Shown here: positions 1 through 8,467 of the stretch, one piece after another | How positions within the stretch are numbered: position 1 is the stretch's first letter | Layout of the letters: the number at the start of each line of letters is the position of its first letter | From: CBDUBH01 sp965365345 | GTDB taxonomy: Bacteria; Bacteroidota; Ignavibacteria; Ignavibacteriales; SURF-24 | Length of the DNA stretch: 37,893 nucleotides | Assembly (NCBI GenBank): GCA_965365345.1 | Contig: CBDUBH010000026.1 | Span: forward strand, 1 to 37,893 | Direction: 5' to 3' | Notes under the pieces: generated by a model | Databases searched by the model: none | What the model was told of the DNA's origin: nothing | What the model saw: the letters and a program-made list of their open reading frames with translations, nothing else | Made by a program: the position numbers and the translations under genes

Positions 1-1
1 C

Positions 2-805
2 AAAGTAATTTTAGCTGATGTTGCATCATTTGCTTCGGGAATTACACCACAGCCGCCGGTTCCGTTCGACAAAAAAGAACTTGAAAAAATGATAGCCGGA
101 GCGAAATATTTACCAGATTCAAATTACGTTATCATTACTCCCGATACTGTTTTTGCATACGCAAGCAAATTCAGAATGAAAAAATTTAATGGCGATATGG
201 CGGAACTTCAAAAAGAATTGAATTCGTTTCAACAAACTTTAAAAGCCAAAGGCAAACTTAAAAAATTTGAAGGCGATTTTTACAAAAACAAAGTTAAGAT
301 CTTTACAGATTCAAATATTGTTCGCGTTCAAATTCCGAACGGCGCAGCATTAGCTCCCGGTGTTCCAATTCCGCCGAATCCAAAAAATCCAACAAATCCT
401 AACGAAATAAGAATTGAAATAAATAAGCTTAACAAAGTTATAAATGAAATTTCGAAGGAAAGATTTTGGCAGGGATTTATGAATGACAAAATTAAGCCTT
501 TCGAAAAAAATGAAAATTTTATTGCTGAATTTCCCGTAATTCCTGATGTTGATTCAATTATTAAATTAAGCGTAAAAGGTTTGGATAGTTTAAAACTAAA
601 CGATGCGGTAAATATCAGAATTAATAATAAAGAATTGATAATCATCAATAAATACAGGGATTCGCTGCAAAAAAGTACATTGGTAAATGTTAAAAAAAAT
701 TTACAGGATTTAAAGGAAAGGAATAAAAACAATCCCGAACTTTCACGTGAATTAGAAGAAGAAATTAAAGAAATTCAAAAAGATCTTGACGAACTAAACA
801 AATAG
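2..805 (+). CDS. Unidentified protein, 5' end outside window
   Basis: The reading frame is open from base 2, well upstream of the first internal ATG at 89, so the start lies before the window. About 267 residues are visible. I do not recognise a family. The visible part has a mixed alpha/beta region, then a short Pro/Asn-rich linker (GVPIPPNPKNPTNPN) around position 355-405, and a highly charged Lys/Glu-rich C-terminus from about base 640 that is probably coiled coil. It ends 38 bases before the first phosphatase gene on the same strand, so it may share a transcript with the partner-switch cassette. That link is inference from spacing only. No catalytic motif is visible. Confidence 0.75.
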   Translation, partial: KVILADVASFASGITPQPPVPFDKKELEKMIAGAKYLPDSNYVIITPDTVFAYASKFRMKKFNGDMAELQKELNSFQQTLKAKGKLKKFEGDFYKNKVKIFTDSNIVRVQIPNGAALAPGVPIPPNPKNPTNPNEIRIEINKLNKVINEISKERFWQGFMNDKIKPFEKNENFIAEFPVIPDVDSIIKLSVKGLDSLKLNDAVNIRINNKELIIINKYRDSLQKSTLVNVKKNLQDLKERNKNNPELSRELEEEIKEIQKDLDELNK

Positions 806-843
806 CACGTCAAAGGAAAATATAAAAAATAAATTTTCGGATT

Positions 844-2895
844 ATGCAGATACAATTATTTGATCTAAAAAAAACCAAACATTTGGAAAAGATTTTCCTA
901 AGTGCAATAATAATGCTTTTATGGAAATTATTTTTTCCTACTGAAGATAATTTAGTTTATCTGCTTATCGGTGAATCTTTTGTTGTTGCCACTTTTTATT
1001 TTTCTTATTTGTATTTCAAAGATTTTTTGCAAAACAAAAGATTAAATTCCCTCACACTTGTTTTAAATGCCGGAATTTTAGCTTCGGTAATATTTTTTAT
1101 TTTCATTGCGCTTGAACCGATACTTTCTTTGATAACAAATTCAATTCCGATCGGATTTTTTTCCAGTGTTGAAAAAATAATTTTGTCATTTCTGCTTTTG
1201 ATTTTATCAGCATATATTTTTACAATTTTGCGCACGCTGTTTTTTTTGAAACAAAAAAGAAGTCCCAGATTTTATTTTAATATAATGCTTGTGTTCATTG
1301 CAATTACATCATTTTACAGCAATGTTTTGGTTTTTGCAGAAGGAACGGATTACATTTTTAATGCGCTGCTTGTTGTTACCATAATTTTGATCGTGATAAA
1401 TTCAATCAGAATTCCCTGGATCGCATTTTTATCAAAAAAAGAGAAATTATATTTACTCGGAATTTCAGTTGCGCTTGCAATTTTGTTTTCGGTACTTAGC
1501 AGTTATTCAACGCCGCACGGTGCTAACGAATTTTTAGCAACATTTTCACCGACTCTCAAAACATTTTTGGGAATTTTGATGATCTACGGCGCAATATTTT
1601 TCGGAATCGTATTTTTCATAACACTTTTTCATTTGCCTACTGCCGATGCTTTTGACCGCAAAGCTTTGGAAGTTTCATCTCTAATGAATATGAGTAAACT
1701 TATTACTCAGGTTTTTGATATGAAAGAATTGGCTGATACGGTTACTGATATTACAACTCAGGTTTGTAATTCCGATTCCGCATGGCTCGCTTTAAAAGAA
1801 AATGGAAACTTAACTTTGGTTTCCGCAAAAAATATCGGTTACATTGAAGCCGATAGAATGATCAAGAATTTAAATTATATGATAGATCTGAATGCAATAA
1901 AAAATGTTTCCGTTTTTTCAAATGATGAATCTCCCGATGTAATGCCCGAAGGATATTGCTATCTGGCAATTTCGCCTTTAAAAGTGCACAATCAAATTAA
2001 AGGCTATTTAATGACGGGCAGAAAATTTGATAATGTTTTTGATGAAGATGAACAAAAAGCAATAAATTCATTTGCGGATTATTCAGCAATAGCAATAGAA
2101 AATTCAAAACTGCTTGCCGAATCTTTAGAAAAAGAAAGATTGGAAAAAGAACTTGAACTTGCACGCGATGTTCAATATAAAATTTTACCGCATCAAACTC
2201 CGCAAGTTGAGTGCATTGATATTTCAGCGCTTTTCATTCCAGCTTTTGAAGTCGGCGGCGATTATTACGATTTTTTCAAAATTGGTGAAAATAAAATAGG
2301 ATTTATAATTGCGGATGTTTCGGGCAAAGGAATTTCCGCAGCGTTCATAATGGCTGAAGTAAAAGGAATTTTCGGTTCGCTTTCAAAAATGATAATTAGT
2401 CCGAGAGAGGTTTTAATTAAAGCGAACGAAATTTTAAAAGAAAGTTTAGATAAAAGAAGTTTCGTAACCGCAGTTTACGGATTTATTGATGTAACTGAAG
2501 GAACGGTTCATCTTTCGCGCGGCGGACACTCACCAATTTTACTTGTTCGCGATGGATTTGTCCAGCAATTAAAACCCGGCGGAATAGGACTTGGATTAAA
2601 TTATTCATCAACATTTACAGGCTCTATAGAAGAAATTCAGATCAAAATGAAAGAAGATGATATTCTTGTATTTTTTACTGACGGAATTCCAGAGGCAAAA
2701 AATGCTGATGATGAAGAATACGGACAAGAAAGATTTGAACGCGTAATCTTAAATAACAGAAATGAAGATACCGGAACAATTTCAAAGCACATTATACAGG
2801 AAGTAACAACATTTGCTCAGGGATACCCACAGCACGATGATATTACTTTAGTTATATTTAAGTGGAAGAAAAATAAAAATCTTGGAGAAGTTTAA
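844..2895 (+). CDS. Membrane PP2C/SpoIIE-type phosphatase with GAF domain (RsbU-like)
   Basis: This 683-residue protein probably dephosphorylates a phospho-STAS antagonist in a partner-switching pathway. Residues 1 to about 265 are hydrophobic, with several membrane segments. A GAF-like region (about 275-425) follows, then a short signalling helix (LARDVQYKILP near 438-448) and a PP2C/SpoIIE catalytic domain to the end. Metal-binding motifs are present: VGGDYYD, DVSGKG, FFTDGIPEA and HDDIT. Its stop overlaps the ATG of the STAS gene by one base (TAATG), which implies translational coupling and supports the STAS protein as substrate. The membrane sensor plus GAF suggests it reads an envelope or small-molecule signal, but the ligand cannot be told. 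The start has no clear Shine-Dalgarno site. Confidence 0.93.
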   Translation: MQIQLFDLKKTKHLEKIFLSAIIMLLWKLFFPTEDNLVYLLIGESFVVATFYFSYLYFKDFLQNKRLNSLTLVLNAGILASVIFFIFIALEPILSLITNSIPIGFFSSVEKIILSFLLLILSAYIFTILRTLFFLKQKRSPRFYFNIMLVFIAITSFYSNVLVFAEGTDYIFNALLVVTIILIVINSIRIPWIAFLSKKEKLYLLGISVALAILFSVLSSYSTPHGANEFLATFSPTLKTFLGILMIYGAIFFGIVFFITLFHLPTADAFDRKALEVSSLMNMSKLITQVFDMKELADTVTDITTQVCNSDSAWLALKENGNLTLVSAKNIGYIEADRMIKNLNYMIDLNAIKNVSVFSNDESPDVMPEGYCYLAISPLKVHNQIKGYLMTGRKFDNVFDEDEQKAINSFADYSAIAIENSKLLAESLEKERLEKELELARDVQYKILPHQTPQVECIDISALFIPAFEVGGDYYDFFKIGENKIGFIIADVSGKGISAAFIMAEVKGIFGSLSKMIISPREVLIKANEILKESLDKRSFVTAVYGFIDVTEGTVHLSRGGHSPILLVRDGFVQQLKPGGIGLGLNYSSTFTGSIEEIQIKMKEDDILVFFTDGIPEAKNADDEEYGQERFERVILNNRNEDTGTISKHIIQEVTTFAQGYPQHDDITLVIFKWKKNKNLGEV

Positions 2896-3248
2896 TGGCA
2901 GATTTTAAAGTGTCGTTTCATGAAAACGGCAATGTTGTAATATTAGCATTGGCAGGAACTCTCGATTTGCATACAACGCCCGAGTTGGAAAAAGCATTCA
3001 CTCAACTTATAAATGCAAAAAAATATAATGTGGTTGTAAACTTTGAAGATTTGGCATATATAAGCAGCGCCGGATTAGGCGTGTTTATGGCTTATATCGA
3101 AACAATGCGCGATAATAACGGCGATATTAAATTCAGCAATATGTCAAGTAAAATATATAATATATTCGATTTGCTGGGCTTTCCTCTTTTGTATGAATTT
3201 TATAAAGAAGAAAAAGAAGCAGTTCAAAAATTTAGCGAGAGCAATTAA
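2895..3248 (+). CDS. STAS-domain anti-sigma factor antagonist (RsbV/SpoIIAA-like)
   Basis: This 117-residue protein is a single STAS domain, the usual length for SpoIIAA/RsbV. The characteristic loop YISSAGLGVF is present. By alignment to SpoIIAA, Ser58 is the phospho-acceptor position, while the family Asp before it is Ser here and the following Ser is Ala; the ISSAG form is common in STAS proteins. In this family the unphosphorylated antagonist binds the kinase/anti-sigma protein and is inactivated by phosphorylation. It is flanked directly by a phosphatase gene (one-base overlap) and a HATPase gene (next base), the classical arrangement of the switch. The output target is unknown because no sigma factor gene is visible in the window. 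Confidence 0.93.
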   Translation: MADFKVSFHENGNVVILALAGTLDLHTTPELEKAFTQLINAKKYNVVVNFEDLAYISSAGLGVFMAYIETMRDNNGDIKFSNMSSKIYNIFDLLGFPLLYEFYKEEKEAVQKFSESN

Positions 3249-3249
3249 C

Positions 3250-3684
3250 TTGTCAGCCAAAAACAAAATATCGAGAAAAGAATTGACAGTAAAAAGCACT
3301 GCGGAAAACCTCGCTGTTATTCGCGATTTCGTAAAATCAGCGGCGGAAGATCGCGGCTTCAGTCAAACAGCAATTGATAAAATTATCCTTGCAGTTGATG
3401 AAGCATGTTCAAATATTATCAGGCACGCTTACAAAAACTCTCCCGATGGCGATATAATCGTAAAAGTAAAATCTTCCGATGAAAAATTAACCGTTGAAAT
3501 AACCGATTACGGAGTTGATTTTGATTCTACGCAAATTCCCGAACCCGATATCAAAAAATATTACCGTCAGCATAAAGTAGGCGGATTGGGAATTTACTTA
3601 ATGCGAAAATTAATGGATGAAGTAAAATACAATTCCGTTGCGGGCAAAAAGAACCAAGTAGTTTTAGTAAAATATTTAGCATAA
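3250..3684 (+). CDS. HATPase anti-sigma-type serine kinase (RsbW/SpoIIAB-like)
   Basis: ATP-binding protein of the GHKL HATPase_c_2 type, expected to phosphorylate the upstream STAS protein. Visible motifs are the N box DEACSNIIRHAYK, the G1 box ITDYGVDFD and the G2 region VGGLGIYLM. I chose the TTG at 3250, just after the STAS stop codon, with GAGAG about ten bases upstream; this gives 144 residues, the normal length. An in-frame ATG at 3193 would add 19 mostly Lys-rich residues encoded inside the STAS gene and has no ribosome site. In partner switching this kinase holds the target protein until the antagonist is dephosphorylated. The target here is not identifiable. Confidence 0.9.
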   Translation: MSAKNKISRKELTVKSTAENLAVIRDFVKSAAEDRGFSQTAIDKIILAVDEACSNIIRHAYKNSPDGDIIVKVKSSDEKLTVEITDYGVDFDSTQIPEPDIKKYYRQHKVGGLGIYLMRKLMDEVKYNSVAGKKNQVVLVKYLA

Positions 3685-3689
3685 TTATT

Positions 3690-5366
3690 ATGAATCAATT
3701 TGAAACTGATCTTGCTAAACGCAATTTATCGGCGTTAGTGGATTTTGGTAATTTTATAAATTCAAGTTTAGATCTGAATTTGATCCTTAACAATCTTTTG
3801 CTCACATGTTTCGGGAAATTTCATATCACAAAAGGAACCGTTGCGCTTTTTGATAAAAACGGTTTTTTGAAAATTGCCGCGCACAAAGGTTTAAAACAGG
3901 AATCAATAAATTCATTTCCAAAAATTAAATCATCACAAAATGCAGAAGAAATCCTTAACGGTTTTATTTCAGAAAATCATTTAAAATATATTCAAAAGAT
4001 AGTTTCATCACAGGGAAATTTGGGTTACATAATTTTAGGTGAAAAATTAAATAAAACCGAATATTCTGAAGAAGATGAAAATTTCATCGGAACTATTGTA
4101 AATATTGCTTCAACCGCAATTGAAAATACTTTATTTTTCGAAAAATTAAAAAATGCCAACAGAAGTCTTGATGCAAAAGTTACAATGCTTTCATCACTTT
4201 TTGAATTGAGCAAAGAGTTCAGCGGAGTTTTGGAAGAACAACGCGTTGTGAAACTTTTGATCTACTCGGTGATCGGACAATTATTCGTAAAAAATTATGC
4301 AGTAATTCTTTGCGGAAAAGACAACACAAAAATTGCAGAAACAAAATTCAGGCGTGAGTTGTTAGAAGTTGCATTAAAAAGTTGTGATGTAAATCAAATT
4401 TCAGATCCAATAAAAAAAGCAGAACTTTCCGAAAATCATCCCGAACTTTTGGAGATAGGCGTTGAAGTTTTGATCCCGATGCAGGTTCAGGGAATTACAA
4501 AAGGCGTTCTGTTATTGGGTAAAAGATACAATCAGGAATCATATTCCGATATTGATATTGAATATATTTGCTCTGCCGCATCGCTTGCAATGATCTCAAT
4601 AGAAAATGCAAAACTATTTAAAGAAGCGATCGAAAAACAAAGAATGGAAGAAGATCTTGAAATTGCACGCAACATTCAGAAAAATCTTTTTCCGCGAAAA
4701 ATACCGAAGTTTGAAAATTTTGAAATTTCCGCTGCAAATATTTCATCGATGCAAGTCGGCGGCGATTATTACGACATAATAAAACTCGATAAAAACAGAT
4801 TTCTTTTTGCGATAGGCGATGTTTCAGGAAAAGGAGTTCCCGCTTCACTTTTAATGGCAAATTTGCAGGCATCTTTAAAAAGTATCTGTAAGCAAAATCT
4901 GCCGCTTAGCGAATCAACCGGAATGATAAACGATCTAATTTCCGAAAATACTATGGGCGAAAATTTCATTACTTTTTTTTGGGGAATTATTGATACTGAA
5001 AATAAAAAACTTCAATATGTAAACGCCGGTCACAATCCGCCGTATTTAATTCGAAAAGAAAAATTTGAAAGATTGAAAAAAGGCGGAATGATCTTGGGAG
5101 TTTTACCTACGATCACGCCGTATTTAAGTGATGAAATTGATTTTGAACAAGGCGATACTTTAATTCTTTTTACAGATGGCGTTACCGAAGCAATGAACAA
5201 AAAAATGGAAGAATTTACAGAAGAAAGATTTGAAGAATTGATCTTAAAAATTCATCATCAAAATTCAGAAAAAATTATTGAGGATATTAAGTCCGAAATT
5301 ATTAAATTTGCAGATGGGGCAAATCAATCTGATGATATCACATTAATGGTTATAAAAAATAAATAG
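3690..5366 (+). CDS. Soluble GAF-GAF-PP2C phosphatase (RsbU-like)
   Basis: A 558-residue protein without membrane segments. Two GAF-like regions are suggested at about 15-150 and 165-305, each ending in the typical ASTAIENTLFFEKL or ASLAMISIENAKLF helix. A signalling helix (EIARNIQKNLFP, near 323) leads into a PP2C/SpoIIE domain with MQVGGDYYD, GDVSGKG, AGHNPPYL, LFTDGVTEAMN and SDDITLMV. All four acidic metal-ligand motifs are intact, so it should be active. It starts five bases after the kinase gene stop and is probably cotranscribed. It offers a second, cytoplasmic input to the same STAS protein; the GAF ligands are unknown. The call of two GAF domains rather than one GAF and one degenerate copy is moderate. 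Confidence 0.92.
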   Translation: MNQFETDLAKRNLSALVDFGNFINSSLDLNLILNNLLLTCFGKFHITKGTVALFDKNGFLKIAAHKGLKQESINSFPKIKSSQNAEEILNGFISENHLKYIQKIVSSQGNLGYIILGEKLNKTEYSEEDENFIGTIVNIASTAIENTLFFEKLKNANRSLDAKVTMLSSLFELSKEFSGVLEEQRVVKLLIYSVIGQLFVKNYAVILCGKDNTKIAETKFRRELLEVALKSCDVNQISDPIKKAELSENHPELLEIGVEVLIPMQVQGITKGVLLLGKRYNQESYSDIDIEYICSAASLAMISIENAKLFKEAIEKQRMEEDLEIARNIQKNLFPRKIPKFENFEISAANISSMQVGGDYYDIIKLDKNRFLFAIGDVSGKGVPASLLMANLQASLKSICKQNLPLSESTGMINDLISENTMGENFITFFWGIIDTENKKLQYVNAGHNPPYLIRKEKFERLKKGGMILGVLPTITPYLSDEIDFEQGDTLILFTDGVTEAMNKKMEEFTEERFEELILKIHHQNSEKIIEDIKSEIIKFADGANQSDDITLMVIKNK

Positions 5367-5390
5367 TTAACTATGAGAAACAGTTAAAAG

Positions 5391-7928
5391 ATGCAAAACC
5401 TTAAATCCATATTTCTTAGATACAGAAAAAATTTTATAACGATTTTTTCAATCATTCTTTTTCTTTCGGGAATTGCATCAATATATTTCATTCTTAAAGT
5501 TAATGTAATTTCAAATGATGAGTGTCTTTGGGTTAATAAAAAAATTAACGACAGCACTGTTATAGTTTTTGATCAGGTAAAAATTGGCGGCGTTGCGTGG
5601 AATGCGGGAATTAGGGATGGCGATATTCTTCTTGAAATTGACGGCATTCAAACTTCCAACACTATGATCGCAATGGATGAAATAAATAAGCATGAGTACG
5701 GCGATTTTGCTGATTATAAAGTAAAGCGAAACGATCAGATCTTTGATACGCGCGTTTACATAAAAAAATTAATTATGTTCCCGCAATTAGGATTTAGCTT
5801 GCTTGCATTAATTTGGCTACTCGTGGGTTATATTGTGATTATGGCAAAGCCGGATGGACTTTCGCAGCAGCTTTTTTACGGAATAGGCGCGGCATTAATG
5901 CTTAATCAGTTTTACCTTTTCGTTCAGCAAAAAATAAATTTAACCGGGATTGATTCTCCATATTCTCTTATAATTTTAATTTCGGTTTTCGGCGGCACAT
6001 TTCTTCCGTATCTCATTCTTTATTTCTTTTTTATTTTCCCCAAGCCATTTGCTTTTGCAGAAAAAAAATGGGTAAGAAATCTGTTTATTATTTTACCTTC
6101 CATAACTTTTTTCATGTGGATAATGGCAAGATTGCTACTTCACAGAAACCTTATTCCGGTTAATTTGTTTGTTTTTGTTTCTCAAATAGTAAATTTTATT
6201 GCAATAGGAAGTTTTTATACAAGCGCGGTTTTTCTTATAATCAATTACAGAAGTCTTGAAACAAAAGAAGAAAAGAAAAAAATTATCGTTATTGTTATAA
6301 GCTATATTCTCGGAATGGCTGCGCTTTTTTATTCGACAACAGTTGCCTCTATAATTGCGGATAATATTTTCAACTCACCGGAATATTTTATGCCGATAAT
6401 TTTGGTAACAATAATTCCGATAGCTTTCGGTTATTCAATTTTCAAATATCAATTGCTTGATGTAAGCATTGTTGTTAAAAATGCTATTGTTTACGGAACT
6501 GCAACGGCAGCAATTGCAACCCTGTATTTACTTAGTGTTTACGGACTCGGACAATCAATAGGTTCGGCAGTCGGCACTGAATATCAAAACGCAATCGCAG
6601 CAGCAGCGTTTGTAGTTTTTGCGATCGTGTTTCAATCAACGAAAGATAAATTTCAGGATGTGCTTACAAAGAAATTTTATCCTGAACAATTTGCGCATCA
6701 AAAAATGCTGATGAAATTCAGTAAAGATGTTGTAAGCATTGTCGGGCTGGAAAATATTTTAGATGCAATGCACGATACTTTTGTTAAATCTTTAAATCTT
6801 GATCAATTTGCAATTCTGCTTCGCCAAAAAGAAAATGACAGATTTTTCATTAGCCGACAATTCGGTTTGAACAATGCAAATTTTATTCTGCATGAAAAAA
6901 ATATTTTTGAATTTGTACAGGGAAGAATAAAAATTAACGGACCAATTTCAGTTGATAGAGAAAATTTCAGTGAAGTTTTTGAAAATGATTCTGAAATTTT
7001 GATTGCAAATAATATCTTTACCGTAACTCCGATGATAATCAAAAATAAAATTATCGGATTGCTTTTATTCGGTTTGAAACATTCGGGATCTCAATTTGCC
7101 GGAAAAGATCTGGATCTGCTCTCAGCTGCGGCAAATCAGGCGGCGGTTGCAATTGAAAACGCAAGACTTTACGAAGCTGAAGCTCAAAAAATTACTTTGG
7201 AACGCGATCTTACTTTGGCAAAAAGAATTCAAAAAGGATTGCTGCCAAAGTGCATTCCGAATTTGCAGGGACTTGATATCTGCGGCGAAATGATTCCTGC
7301 GATGCAAGTCGGCGGCGATTATTTTGATCTGATAAAAATAGATGAGAATAAACTTTTCATTGTAGTTGGAGATGTTTCAGGCAAAGGACTTTCGGCATCG
7401 CTATACATGTCCAAACTTCAAACAATGATGAAACTTTATTGTAAAGCCGGAAGATCGCCAAAAGAAATTTTAATTGATGCGAATAAAGATATTTACAGCA
7501 GTGTTGAAAAAGGCTGGTTCATAACTGTAAATCTAGCTTTGATTGACATGGAAAAAAGAAAAATAAAGTTCTGCCGTGCCGGACATTCACAGCTTTTGGC
7601 AATTAACGGATCAGAAAATTCTTTAATTCAGCCTGCGGGAATTGGGCTTGGATTAGATGACGGAAAAATTTTCGATTCAACTTTGGAAGAACTGGAAATT
7701 GAATTAAAACCAAATGAAATTTACGGATTCTTTTCCGATGGAATCAGCGAGGCGATGAATTCCAAAGGCGAACTTTTCGGGATTGAAAAACTTTGCAAAG
7801 TAATAAACTTAAATAAAGAACAACCCGCTTCGGAAATTATGCAATCGGTTTTAACTTCACTTGATAATTTCAGAAACGGATTTGAACAAAATGATGATAT
7901 AACTTTAGTTTTGGTAAAATCGAATTAG
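5391..7928 (+). CDS. Membrane PP2C phosphatase with PDZ and GAF domains
   Basis: An 845-residue protein, the third phosphatase of the cassette. Order: one N-terminal membrane segment (about 14-36), an extracytoplasmic PDZ-like domain (about 40-120, core WNAGIRDGDILLEIDG), a block of roughly seven or eight membrane helices (about 125-410), a GAF-like domain (about 450-595), a signalling helix (LAKRIQKGLLP near 607) and a PP2C/SpoIIE domain with MQVGGDYFD, GDVSGKGLSAS, RAGHSQL, FFSDGISEAMN and NDDITLVLV. A periplasmic PDZ joined to a polytopic membrane module suggests sensing of envelope peptides or proteins, which is inference. It lies 24 bases after the previous gene and closes the cluster; a palindromic repeat follows at 7962. 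Confidence 0.92.
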   Translation: MQNLKSIFLRYRKNFITIFSIILFLSGIASIYFILKVNVISNDECLWVNKKINDSTVIVFDQVKIGGVAWNAGIRDGDILLEIDGIQTSNTMIAMDEINKHEYGDFADYKVKRNDQIFDTRVYIKKLIMFPQLGFSLLALIWLLVGYIVIMAKPDGLSQQLFYGIGAALMLNQFYLFVQQKINLTGIDSPYSLIILISVFGGTFLPYLILYFFFIFPKPFAFAEKKWVRNLFIILPSITFFMWIMARLLLHRNLIPVNLFVFVSQIVNFIAIGSFYTSAVFLIINYRSLETKEEKKKIIVIVISYILGMAALFYSTTVASIIADNIFNSPEYFMPIILVTIIPIAFGYSIFKYQLLDVSIVVKNAIVYGTATAAIATLYLLSVYGLGQSIGSAVGTEYQNAIAAAAFVVFAIVFQSTKDKFQDVLTKKFYPEQFAHQKMLMKFSKDVVSIVGLENILDAMHDTFVKSLNLDQFAILLRQKENDRFFISRQFGLNNANFILHEKNIFEFVQGRIKINGPISVDRENFSEVFENDSEILIANNIFTVTPMIIKNKIIGLLLFGLKHSGSQFAGKDLDLLSAAANQAAVAIENARLYEAEAQKITLERDLTLAKRIQKGLLPKCIPNLQGLDICGEMIPAMQVGGDYFDLIKIDENKLFIVVGDVSGKGLSASLYMSKLQTMMKLYCKAGRSPKEILIDANKDIYSSVEKGWFITVNLALIDMEKRKIKFCRAGHSQLLAINGSENSLIQPAGIGLGLDDGKIFDSTLEELEIELKPNEIYGFFSDGISEAMNSKGELFGIEKLCKVINLNKEQPASEIMQSVLTSLDNFRNGFEQNDDITLVLVKSN

Positions 7929-7961
7929 CCAAATTTCCCATTCGAAAATATTTACAAAAAC

Positions 7962-7996
7962 AAATGTCATTCCGGCTCGTCTGGAATCTGACATTT
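7962..7996. repeat. GTCATTCC-family palindrome between convergent genes
   Basis: Outer arms AAATGTC (from 7963) and GACATTT (ending 7995) enclose a core with TTCC and GGAATC. It sits between the ends of the phosphatase gene and the convergent lipoprotein gene, so it may act as a two-way terminator. It has the same plan as copies near 21.7 and 36.7 kb. Confidence 0.7.
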
Positions 7997-8001
7997 TCAA
8001 A

Positions 8002-8387
8002 TTATGGAATTAAAATTAAAGTATCGAGGGTTTCGGTTCCCCATTGATTAAATGAAATTTTCTTTTCACCTGATGAAGCAAAATTCAAATCCAAATTCAT
8101 TTTTCTTGTATCAACAACTTGAATGCACATTTCTCCGTTTGTTTTTCCCAAAATTTTAACCGTGTAATTATTTCCTTCGGAAGAAATTTCATTTTTATAA
8201 AATGAATAGCAAGGTGTTGGAAAACTTACCGTAAGAAAAAGCTTTGCAGATCTGTTTACAACTTGAATGCTGTCAATTTTTTCAACACTTAATTCAGTAA
8301 TAAATTCATTTTTCTCTTCGGATTCAAGTAAATCACAGCCGGCAAAGAAAAAAAGAATTGTAATCAAAACAAAAAATATTTTTTCAT
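8002..8387 (-). pseudogene. Small lipoprotein, probable one-base frameshift in signal peptide
   Basis: The mature part (about 115 residues) reads from a lipobox FFFAGC followed by acidic residues and beta-strand-rich sequence of no recognised family. The longest clean frame begins only at a TTG at 8367, giving a signal peptide too short and lacking a basic N-region. Just upstream, ATG at 8387 follows an AGGAA ribosome site but runs into TGA after seven codons. Adding one base in the run of six A after that ATG (or the run of six T) would give MKKIFFVLITILFFFAGC, an excellent lipoprotein signal. The gene therefore looks either frameshifted in a homopolymer, phase-variable, or mis-sequenced. 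The rest of the frame is intact to 8002. No function can be assigned. Confidence 0.7.
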
Positions 8388-8467
8388 TTTAAATTTCCTG
8401 AATTATTTTTTTTGATTTTCAAAAATCCGGCAAAAATCATTTTATAAAATCAATTTTAATTTTACTT

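Noticed and set aside
3193..3249. ATG 3193 as start of the HATPase kinase
   Set aside because: It lies inside the STAS gene without a ribosome site; TTG 3250 gives the family length.
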